From assembly GCA_022495005.1 (NCBI GenBank), contig JAGYXB010001996.1, positions 1,550,001-1,614,000 on the forward strand: a DNA stretch of 64,000 nt. Reading direction: 5' to 3'. The number at the start of each line of letters is the position of its first letter. Position 1 is the first letter of the stretch. The stretch comes from Rhyacophila brunnea (lineage: Eukaryota; Arthropoda; Insecta; Trichoptera; Rhyacophilidae). Shown here one piece after another: positions 45,851 through 57,100 of this stretch. The notes beneath the pieces were generated by a model, which was given only the letters and a program-made list of their open reading frames with translations, was not told where the DNA came from and searched no databases. A program made the position numbers and the translations under genes.

Positions 45851-46061
45851 ACTTAAAACTCAAATTACTAGCCACTGTCGATTGATTTTTATAATCTAAA
45901 AAAACACAGTGACATCTGTTTGAATAATTATGAAATACTAAGCCACAAATTATCAGTATTATAGCGATTTTAGTAAAGCTTCGCTCTACATTCAATGTGT
46001 CATTAAAAATCTGCAGCCTGTCAGATACTGCCATGGTAATATCGTGAGGCATAGAAAAGGT
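45851..46061. repeat. Dispersed repeat, copy 2 (first copy at 3133-3346)
   Basis: Parallel to 3133-3346 in the same orientation from ACTCAAATTACTAGCC to GAGGCATAGAAAAGG with small indels. Confidence 0.6.
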
Positions 46062-47639
46062 TATTAACAGATATGGGCAGGAATGGTGTAAAATTTTCTT
46101 CAAATGAATCGGTTTCATATTATATTTAGGCTCAATCTAGTATAAAAAGATTTTCTTCAAAGTCTTTCATTATTCCTATTTAACATTTATGAAATTATAT
46201 AAGCCTGCAGTATTAAACAGTAAAGTGTCATTTTCTCAACATTGATAATAAATGACATACAACCTTGTTATATTTAAACCGTTGATTTATTTGTATTATT
46301 TTATTATTTACAAAATGATTTGTTAAGTATACGATTTTGGTGGTGTGAAGCATTTTTTTGTGATTTTTATTACAATGTCCATGTCATTATATTTTCTCAT
46401 TTTAAGTCTTGACAAAAGAAGCTCTATTTATATTTTATTATCTGGATTAGCTCATAATATTTTTTACGTCCATTAGCTTTTTTGTTTATTTAATAATATC
46501 GGCCTGACCTAACTTTTACATTGTGGGCGGTTTAAACCCAAATCGAATTAATATTATTTATTTATTAAGCGATGCCACTATGATATTAATAATAATTGTT
46601 ACTGAAAATCAGTGCTTCTCTGTTGAAATTGCTACCACTAAAATATATATTCACTTCTCAAGACTGCATTATTAAAAAGTTAATTGCCTATTTTTTCAAT
46701 TAATTTTCTCAAAATAATTAAAAACTGTTGTAACATATTATAATCTTTTAACGTTAAAACAAAAAGTAAAATCATTAAGTGTTATGGAACATTTTTTTTA
46801 TTTTTCAAACTCTTCTACAAGTCTGCTGGTATATGTTGCCAATAGTATGTTGTAGACTTCCCCGTAATATTTCCCCGTTCTCTATTTTGTCACAAAGGTT
46901 TAAACATCCGAGTGCTACGTCAGTCAAGTATTATTCAAAAATATATTATGTCGAATGAAACAATGAACTGTCATTGACAACCTGTCTTGAATATTATATA
47001 GATTTGATTTCTATGACACTTCGTGAACCCAATACTAACAAGGTACTAAGTATTCATCCTTAATAAAACAAATCCAACAATGAAGTACCATTCTAAAGTG
47101 CCTCATTTTTACTTTTGTTTCACCAATGACAAACACTTAGAACCTTGTAGTTCTCCACACGCGATTTGTGTACAAATACAATGTACATAATTTTTAACCC
47201 CCCCTATTAAATGTTTACTATAAATACTGATCTGGTACTGACATGTCTAACTAGACCTTTACACAGGCAACAAGGTATTATGTGTCCTATTTAATATTGT
47301 GGTCACAAAATACGTCAAAGCCAAAGGACTTGAAATGTAGATTTTTTTTTATTATTTTGTCTCATTGCTCTCTTTCTACATAATTTTAATGAATGTTTTA
47401 TAATGTTAATCAGTGAATTCAGCCAGTATACCTTCATTATGCAGTCAACTCTTGATTTACTAGGCAACGTATTAAATGTGATTGAATTTTTTTTTATTAT
47501 GATTCCCATTTTTAGCACTTCGAACAATTAAATTCGCAGTATGTAATGGGAAAAATACTTTTTATATATTTAAATTCAATTTCGTGTCTGTGGTGCGAAG
47601 TGAAAAGTGCTAAGGGACAGGGACCCACTATTATTATTC

Positions 47640-47830
47640 TATTTTTACTGATGATTATTGTAATCATTAATTGGATTATAATGTCGTGGATTCGAATTCC
47701 AGGTCTGGCAAGTTCACATGTTATTTTTTCATCGTGCGTTTGGAGTCAGAGTGTGGACCTGATAATTTAAGCGAGTGGCTAACATTAATGTCTCGTAAAA
47801 AAATGTTAATGCAACCTAATGTAAAATTAA
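47640..47830 (+). repeat. tRNA-derived SINE-like copy
   Basis: TAATGTCGTGGATTCGAATTC (B box GATTCGAATTC) is followed by CAGGTCTGGCAAGTTCACAT and, further on, GTTAATGCAACCTAATG. Same order as other copies of the family. Confidence 0.5.
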
Positions 47831-49738
47831 CCGATCTAGCCCTGGTAAATCGAGAGTTACCTATATTTATTTTTAAGTGAAACAAAATGATTTCTGTGCG
47901 CTCTCTATTTTCCGCCGTGTTTTTGTTTTTACAACCTAGTGATTTTGTTTTAAATAATTAATTGTGACACTTTTCCCAACTGATACAGATATTGGCATTA
48001 GATATTGCAGAGGAAATGACAGTATTTAAAAAAAAAAACAGTACTTTACGTTAATATGAACCGTCTATTTATTTTAATTGTTATGTCATAAAATGTCTAG
48101 GAATATATTCTGCTTACAAGATGGAACCAAAAAAATACGTCTCGCAGATTTACATAATATAAATTTCCACTCTACATATATAATAAACTACAAAGAATTA
48201 ATTGTGGTGATATAAAAATATCTTCTCATTACAGTGATATTAATATCTCTGATTTTAAAACTCATTTCTTTCACATAATTAATTGAAGACAAAGCAATTT
48301 TTTTATTCATACCGATCATTAATATAGGAGCGATCTTGATTTTTCCGGTGTATTGTTACACAAATAATATGTATGTGAAGAATTATTATTTGTCTCTCGT
48401 TGACGACAGAATTTATCTCTAAATTGAACCATCAGTATTTTTTTTACTCGACGTATAAAGTTTTTGTATATATAATAAGGCTTTTTTTAAAACACTTAGT
48501 TTAAAGCGATTAACAGTATTTTATGTATTTTTTTATTTTCATATTTGTTCTAGGTTTAAAGTTAACAATTGAATAGGTCTTAGGCATTTAATTTTGAGTA
48601 ATATATTTTGTATAACTCGGATTATTATTATTTATAAAAATACCTACAGCATTAATCTTGGGGCATTTCTTTGTTTTTAATTCATACATTATTTATTTAC
48701 TCATCGTGTGGTTGTATAATTTATTCTTTAGTAACAATTTTCTGAATGACAGAAGGAAAATCATCGCATTAAAGATGTCGGAATAATGTTGTTTAAATGA
48801 TAATAATTTGTCAGTACAAGAATTTGATGTTCACAGATTTTGATCAAGTATCGCAGACCGTGGATTGAAACCTACCACAGTCATAGACTAACAATATTGC
48901 CTGTTATTTCTGTATTAAATTTGCTATTTAGGTTTACTTTTATGAAAATTTTCCATTTATCTACTGCAAAATAAGTTTTCAAATCAATGTTTATACACAC
49001 TTCCAAAAAGTTGCCTTTAATAATTTTATTGTATAAGGATTTTTTTCAACCTAAAAAATGCTCTCGTGTAGAAAAATTATTTGTTACAGATAATTGTTAG
49101 TGTCAATAATTTTTCTTTTAATATGACACCTCTACATACGTTTCACACCTTATGAATACAGTAAAATCTCGTTTATTCGAAATTGATAGGACCGAAAATC
49201 GAATTACGAAATACACGATGTATTAAAGAAAAAAAATTATGAAAATTTACTGTAATATTTTATGTTAAAATTATGACATTCTCCGAAAACTGTGGTGTAA
49301 GTGCTCTGTACGAGTTATCAATTACCATGCTCGTGTCCGCGCAGAGATGTTTCCGAACCAAGATGGTTTACTTTCTAACATGTTCCAAAGCCCCACAGTT
49401 AGGGACGTCATATTGAAAGAAAAGGTATTCATAATTATAACATTATCAAATGATCCAAGCCTTCAAGAACATTTTTTTTTAATTGTATTGTACATCAAAT
49501 GAATCAGTATTATTGTACTGACCTCTTTCTGATTTTTACCCAGTCAAATATTATGTCGACTACGTATGTACTCCTGAATTATAATGTCTATTTTTAGCTT
49601 ACTTGAAGATAGTGAAGTAAAAATAGTATCTTATAAATGAGCTTGTCATCTCTTAAAAGGAACTTACAAGACAGTAATATGGAAAGCGATGAGGCATGCA
49701 CACAAGAGTAAATTCAAATTATTTGAATAGATGGAATA

Positions 49739-49848
49739 TTACTTCTTAGATAGTGACTCGGATGATTTGGCTGTCGAACAGCCTTCTCACCGGGTTGACC
49801 CCACTCTTGATATTCTACGATACGCAAGCCGTGGCCGTCTTGAATAAT
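49739..49848 (+). other. Short coding-like stretch, unidentified
   Basis: Open frame YFLDSDSDDLAVEQPSH and VDPTLDILRYASRGRLE before a TAA, GC-richer than its surroundings. No start or splice site. Possibly a transposon gene fragment. Confidence 0.15.
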
Positions 49849-52229
49849 TAGTACAACCGTCTGAGCCATTCCGGGCATCTAATTTTTGCTTTAATATTCT
49901 GATACGGCATGTCCAAAAGTAGCTAAGTAAAAATATCTAAACAGTACGGGTGACACAATAACGACCCTGATGATCAATACCGTTAGGCCATGCGTATTTG
50001 ATAATCACTAATTGTAGATGTGCAATAACAGAATTATAGTTAAGCAACCTTTGTTAGCACCTGCAGATTAGCTGTTTATCACTTACTACTAAAAGTGCAG
50101 TGTCTGGGTATGTTGAATGTACTCGGAGAAGAGCAGGGGTTCGCAGTTGAAATGATGTAGAGTTATAAGTAGTTGGCAGGGTAAATGTGGAAGTCAGTGG
50201 CACCTACTGGATTTTGTTAATCAATCATAAATTTTATTATTATGGATATTTTTTCGATATGGACAGTTTAACCATTTTTCTTTTTTTTAATAACCATTTT
50301 TCTGTGTGCGTGCCTGAAAGCGATCATTGGTGAAATTATTTAAGACCCTTGCAGAGAACAAAATGAGAATTTTCATAAAAGTACTAGTCCAACGATTCAT
50401 TATTATTAATTGAATTTACCCTCACATTAATTTCTGATTCATCTCTATAATATTATATTTTACTTAAGAAAATTCTTGACTATATTGTAAAAGCAACGTT
50501 GCAAAAAAGAATTTCAGCGTGAACAAGTCACGGTTTTCTTCGCCTACGTTGTGCTAAATATGTTCTGTGCCTTTGTTTGACTCGCACGTCTAGTGTAGTG
50601 CATGTTTTTCTACTTACTCATTGTTTGCTATAAATATAGTAATATTTTTTAAATATGTAATGTTAACAACGGGGTATTGTTCATTCACAAAACATTAATT
50701 TTGATTTTTTTTATGCGTTATTAGGAAAATTTCAAAACTTTACTACCTAACCTAACCATAGTATATTCAATATTATATAAATTTTTAATTTTTAAATTAT
50801 CTTAATCGTCTTATAGAACTCTGTGAGACACCACAAAATACAACTCTAGACAAGTTAAAATATTCATTTTGAAATATGTCTTTTAATCACTACATAAAAG
50901 TTGTTGGCATGTTAACTTGGCAACTTAATTACTTGGTTACAACCTTCACTTCAATAATGCTATATTATTTTGAAGTATTGTTATTCTATTTTATTCGTAA
51001 ACCTCATAAATCCAAAACATTCTAATTTTTTTTCATAAGAATAAATCTGTCTAATTTTATTTATAAATGGATGTTCGACATTCATGGTACCTATTTAGTT
51101 TGCATTTTTTTTTATTTGAATGGACATAATAAAAATAATGTACTTAATAAATATTCTACAATGCTAAGATTCCATTTTTGGGATTTCACAAATCAATCGG
51201 GTTTATTAATTTTACAGACATTTACCAATAATACAACAGTGTTGAATTAATATAATACGTAAAAAAACAGTGTCAAGTATTTTTAATTCAACACTACCAT
51301 AAAATGAAATGTGGCGGTGTTTTTCTCAAGTTAAATAATATATTTTATGGTGCTGACATAATCTTTACATATGACGATGCTTTTTCCAATTCTTGCAGTA
51401 TTCTATAAACTCATGACATCGTAACTACTAGACTTTCATTTCTTTCATCAGATCATTATTAGATTAATTTGACGTATAAATTGTTTTTTTTTTTAAATGA
51501 GTACTTAATATTTAATGTCTAGTGGTGACTATACCCTGTTGTGTCCGCATAATAACTTATGGAGTGTACTGAATAATGGATGTTGCCTTTCTTAATCTGT
51601 GAATGTGTAAATTTCATCATTTGGACTGTAAAGAGGGAAATGAAATGTGAATCAATAAGCAATAGAGGAGAGATGTTGATATTATTTTTTTTAGACGTGT
51701 AATAATTGATAACAAGCGAAGCTTTACTACTTTAAGCTTTACGACTGACTGAATCAACTATGTATTATTGGTATCATAATATTTAAATTCTCTTCCCGGT
51801 ATGGTTTTGTTTTTTTGTATATTTATATGATATATGACGAGATTATTCAAGAACTCTTGTGAAACTTGATAATGTAATACTCATGAAAAATAAAATTCTT
51901 GTCTGTTTAAAAATGTTATTCCAGGATGAGGATTGTGTTAATGATCAGGTGACTTACTTACGCAGGGATGGATACTTAAAAACTAACTTTAAAATTGGCT
52001 ATGTAGTGTTTAGAGTATTTTTTTACAAATAAAACCTAGCAGCTAATATAATTTGCCTCGTTTTATTTGCTATGTTATTCCAATCCCTCACAGCACCACT
52101 AGAACGAGACGACATTAATCTAAAGTGAGTATCGATATAAATGTTACAGTAAAAATTGCATTTCATAATATGTGCAGATAGACGGAGAAAATTCATAATG
52201 CATTTCATCCAAAGATATCGAAAAAAAAC

Positions 52230-52627
52230 CAGAGCGTTGGAGCAGACCCTTTTTGAAGTTGCTCCTCTCCGGGGGACCTAATACTTGCTCCGGGTAAAAA
52301 GTATTGTAGGTATACAAATTTAATGTTAAAAAAAAAGTAGTTTTAGAATAGTCATTTTCATTAATTCTATTAAACAAAATCCTCCGACAGCAAATCCTCT
52401 CATTATTTGCCTCTTCTATCAAAAAAGTGAGGTTATTTACACTCGGCAGTATTGCCATATTTCAAATAATTCCAGTGTTGCAAAGCGTCAAAATATACTA
52501 TTTTCATTGGATTTTAGGACAAAAATTTAATAATAAAAAAAACATTCGGGGCTGTGGAGCACTACAAATTTTCGGTGCTCCTGCTCCGGGAAAATCCCAG
52601 TGCTCCGAGCTCCGCTCCAACGCTCTG
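52230..52627. mobile_element. hAT-like MITE, 398 bp, GC-rich ends
   Basis: Ends CAGAGCGTTGGAGC are exact inverted copies. Both flanks read aaaaaaaac, consistent with an 8-bp duplication in an A-run. The terminal regions repeat GCTCC/GGAGC many times (for example GCTCCGAGCTCCGCTCC), so it can fold strongly. Confidence 0.7.
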
Positions 52628-53451
52628 AAAAAAAACATTTCATATGATGGAGCCTAAATGAAAGAGATACTGATTAAAAAGTTTGCTACAAGTGACACAT
52701 TTAAGTTCATTTGAAGAGAAGTTCACACTTCTGACATTCCACTATAATTTCAGATTCGCCCAACTCAATAATTACATACATGATTCTAAATGCTGATATT
52801 CCCAAAATAAACCTGTACAGATTGGATTGGAAAGTTTATATTTATGAATACATACATAAATAATCTCAGCAACATACCTATTAGAAAAATATTCATACCA
52901 AATAAGTTGAACCCACATCTATCATAATCCGGGCACTGTGCTTTACCAATTAAGTCATTAATCATGCTGAAGTTTCTTAGAATCAATATGCAGCAGTCTT
53001 ATTTGAAATTATGTTAGTTTTGGTGTCCATCTTTTGTAATTTAAATGATAGGCACATCATGAGAAATGATAAATATTCCACATTAGTGTAACTTTCGAGC
53101 GAGAGAAACCAATGCAATACTGTTGTACTTAAGTACAATCCACGATAGTAAATGTAACAATAAATACATTAGCCTTACTTAATTCCTACGTACTAGAAGA
53201 AATCCCATCTGTTAAGGTTCAAGGTTAATTTGTTTCACTATAGGTTTGCAGGCGATAATCAATAGAAAGGTAAATAAAATTCAGAACGCTAGTAACAGGA
53301 CTGGGGTGGATGATATTCAATCTTCGGAAGAGAGGAACCAAATAAGAGTACACGTATGTATTTTTTTATACATTATTGAATAAACAAAGGATTTAAGAAT
53401 GTCAAGATTCTTTATTATAGAAAAAAATGATTTAGAAAAACATACATAAAC

Positions 53452-53740
53452 AAAAAGTGGGACTCGAACACACGTCTTTCGCTTTCCGGGTGAGTGCTCT
53501 CACCACAAAGCTAGGAATTCGTCTATGATTCATGCAAATTATTTCTTATAACTACGTTTAAACTGTAAAAAATCTAACTAAAATTTGGGTAGCTACAGAC
53601 ATCTGTTACGATTAAGAAAGTTTAAATGTAGTTTTAAGAAATAACTCGCACAATAGGTTGATTGGTTAGAAAGAAGCTAAGCACCCAGAAAGTGAAAGAC
53701 ATGAGTTCGAGTCCTACTCTGTCCAACTTTTTTCTAATAT
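53452..53740. repeat. Head-to-head tRNA-like sequences forming a long inverted repeat
   Basis: Minus strand from 53525: GTGGTGAGAGCACTCACCCG (A-box/D-arm-like), GAAAGCGAAAGAC, then GTTCGAGTCCCAC (B box). Plus strand from 53660: TTGGTTAGAAAGAAGC, then GAGTTCGAGTCCTAC (B box). The two are inverted copies, and the tract between them (TTATTTCTTATAACTAC versus TTATTTCTTAAAACTAC) pairs too. Probably two SINE heads or one fold-back element using them. Not a functional tRNA: no complete cloverleaf. Confidence 0.5.
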
Positions 53741-53901
53741 CTATGTTTCTGAGGTTTTTCTATAATTATCTATGTTGAAACATGTCAGGTAAAATGTTAT
53801 GATTAAAATTGTTTTAAAAATGTCTAGGTTTAAGGTGAATCCAAATAAAAACACTTAACAGGGATAATAAATAAAATAAAGATAGATCAAAAATAAAATT
53901 A

Positions 53902-53907
53902 TTTATT
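53902..53907 (-). promoter_or_regulatory. Poly(A) signal of WDR3
   Basis: AATAAA on the minus strand, 31 nt after the TAG of WDR3, implying a very short 3' UTR. Confidence 0.5.
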
Positions 53908-53937
53908 TATAAAAAGTGTTTACAGCTCAAGAAATTT

Positions 53938-54102
53938 CTATCGTAAAACAATAAGTGATCTCTTTAGGTTTTCTTTAGCTTTTCTCTTTTTGTTTTTGTT
54001 CTTTCTGTCTTTCGTCGCGTCTTTGAAGAGCGCTTCTTTCTGTGAGTTCTCCACGTCCCTTTGATGCCACTGCAACGCGTGCAGATTGTAACCAACCATA
54101 TC
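53938..54102 (-). CDS. WDR3: WDR3 last exon
   Basis: Acceptor ATTGCTTTTTTTAG, phase 0, 54 codons and TAG. Reads [18 protein letters not shown] then a lysine-rich tail ([18 protein letters not shown]) like the nucleolar basic end of WDR3. Another open frame over the same bases is a shadow. Confidence 0.9.
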   Translation of the reverse strand, partial: DMVGYNLHALQWHQRDVENSQKEALFKDATKDRKNKNKKRKAKENLKRSLIVLR

Positions 54103-57100
54103 CTAAAAAAAGCAATGACATTAAGTAATCGCAGCCCATACGATATGATATGCTCAATTTGATGTTAAACAAAACACAGTAACAATGGTGATTATTAATA
54201 AAACTACTATTATTTACTAAAATTTGGTGTGATCCTGGTGCCATCTAGGAATCAAAGTTAGTATTAATAACTCGATTCAAAATTTCAGAAATGGTTGCCA
54301 ACACTAATGGAATTTAAGATTACACTGTGTTTAGACTCAATACACATATCAGTACAGTAAAACCTCATTAGTAAGAACACTGATAATTCGAAATTTTCCA
54401 GAAAAAAAGTCCCTTGAACATTATTTTCATATAAAACCATACCTTTAATTCAAAATTCCTGGCGTATAAAAATATTCAATAAATCGTAATAAAGTACACT
54501 ATTTCATGAGCCAGTCATTGAAAAGTCATTAAGACTTCTCTTAAAACATCAAAAATTACTTATTTTATGAAGGTAATAAAAATAATCCTGACATTTTATG
54601 ACCCAATTTGGTAGGCACATCTATGAGCGGAAACAAAATTAATGAAAATCAAAAAATTTTTTTTTTCAAAATTTTAATATTTCATATTTCGTAATTCGAA
54701 TTTTTTTTCGATTTTCGCTCACATGGAATTCGTATTAACGAGGTTTTACTCTATATAGTTACTTACTCTAAATTCTGTCATCCTCTTCATTACTAAGCCA
54801 TTTATTACAACAATGTCTTTCAACAAATCGTGGCTGGCGACTATTGCGGCGTGATGTACTTTTATTAAGAATATAGTAAGCTTGCAAATCAATTCACAAT
54901 TGTCGTTTCTTCTGAGTAGGACAGGCAATATTTGAATTATCTCCCCAACAGATTTAAATGGTAATATGAGTAATGATTCTTCCAAGTCACTGTAAAAAGA
55001 AAAAAGATACATCAATTATGTTTTAAATGCTTTTCCTCAATTTTAAATTTCAAGTTTATCATTTCCATGATCTAACACAATACATTAAGGCGATGTCTTT
55101 GGCCTAAATAACACATATAATGTGACTTTTACGCCATCTTTTTATATTTAAAGGCATCTACCATGAATTTCTAAAAATCTGTTACTAAAAACTTTGGTCA
55201 ATTCTAACCAGATGGCAGTAAGTTACCATAATAAGTTGCAAGTATTATTAAATTGCCAGATGAAAAAAATCGCTAGACAAAAATTCATTTACATATTATA
55301 AGAATATAATAATATATTCTACTATAATATTATTATATATATATACCTATTCAAATAATTATATTTTTTTTAAATAAGTACAATATTTTATTATATCGTA
55401 TTGACATTTTTATGATTTAAAAGAAAAGTTTGAAATCAATTTATACTTGCCAGCTTCTTTTTTCATTTTGAATAGAAATTTAGAATACAAAAGGCCAATA
55501 TAGGGCCAAAGGAATGAAAATATGGAAGAGAAGTATTAGTCTATTGACAAATTTTTTATTTTTATTTTTTAAAAGTAAAATATACTATATGCACATACCA
55601 GGTCACACTGCAGATGAATATTACCTACTCTATAAACTTAGGGAAGGTAAAGAAAACAACTTGTTCATAGGAGTGGTCAATTTTAATAGAACATTACACA
55701 ATAAAAATAATACAAAAACATTATAAATAGGATAATTAAATATATTTACACTTAAAATTAGTTAAAATTATGAAATAAAACCCTAAATATGTACTTTAAA
55801 ATTGCTTTGAGCTGCATCCTATACTGTGTGATACAGCTCAAAGCAAAATTTTGTGCACACGTATATATTGCATTTTATGCAAATATACCTGGTGCGGGAC
55901 TTGCATCCAGGGTATCTGCACACGGATGCTGAATGGTGGCCAACGCTGTCCAAACATACCTCAGCGATCGGTTGGGGGACAACCGTTCTCCTGCGAGCTG
56001 GTGGCTCTGTGTCTACCTGCGATGTCGACATGTTTCTTGGCCGACCTCGTGCTGGCAGTGTTAAAATGTTGGCTACCCGATCTTCATACCGAATAATAGC
56101 TTTCGCTAATCTGATTCAGTACGACAACAGTCCCATAATATCCTTTCGGGGTACATTTTCTAGTTTACAATTCCGCATATACATTAGCCAACAGTTTACC
56201 ACCGCCAAGTCCACAAAGTGGTTAAAAACCCTCACAGGCCATTTGCATGTCTTCATCGCAGTCCTGTAATAAGCAATTATCCGATCGCAAAGATCAATGC
56301 CACCCATCGACATATTGTAGTGCTTTACAATGGCCGGCTGAGTGGCACTGATCTTCCTCTTTACTTCCTTCGACCATCGCATGCAGGTACCAACAGGAGT
56401 ACTGCCGACCGCAGTGGAAAATAATAACACGGATTTATTTTCTTTCCACTTGACTACACAGACTTTGTCATCCTACCGAACCTTCTCATCCCAATCTCCC
56501 CTCTGCATTGCCTTATCGTTTTTTTAATTTCTTAATCACATCGCCGATTCTATTACTTCTGACAGTTCCAGTTAAGAACATTTTGTCGTGAAGTAACGAA
56601 TCGGCGAGCTTCAAACTAGTGAAAAAACGATCAGTATAGACAATGCAGGAGGATTGGGGAGAGTCCGGCAGAGTAACTTGACCACACTTGCGCCCAGACC
56701 GAACTGCTTCATATCTCCATCTGATACCGTTCCCTTCCCTACATATATGTGAAAATCTATCACTAATCCATCTCTGGCCGTGAGAACAAAATTTTTAAGG
56801 CCTACAGGATTTGGCTTGTTAAGCACAAATTGCCTGTGTCTACAGCGGCCAGTGAACGGCATCATTTGCTCATCGATGGAGTTATGAGCAGGTCTGGGCA
56901 AAGTATGGCATTTTTTTAGAACCTCACTTAAAAAGGGACTAATCTTCCAAAGTTTATCTGTGCAGCCCGTGCGGTCAGCAGTGTTATCTGCAAAATGAAA
57001 GTGATTCCGCAGTTCGAAGTACCCGTCTCTGGGCATTGCTTGATTAATGATTGGAATGCTTAGATCATAACACCAGTACATTCGAGTCTGCGGAAACCTT

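Larger units (their letters stand above)
46062..52229. other. Intergenic, no gene recognised
   Basis: Very AT-rich, with homopolymers and many stops on both strands. A SINE copy (47640-47830), one lone pogo/Tigger-like end (49156) and a small 13-bp hairpin (51238-51294) are the only structures noted. A short coding-like stretch is at 49739-49848. Confidence 0.5.

Noticed and set aside
51238..51294. 13-bp hairpin as a microRNA precursor
   Set aside because: The stem is short, the loop about 30 nt and AT-rich; no mature-like arm.
53975..54103. Minus-strand frame reading [20 protein letters not shown]
   Set aside because: Wrong frame of the WDR3 last exon; the phase set by the upstream exon gives [13 protein letters not shown] and a lysine-rich tail.
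55853..56527. Plus-strand open frames at 55853-56527
   Set aside because: Shadows of the minus-strand piggyBac C-terminus and catalytic region.
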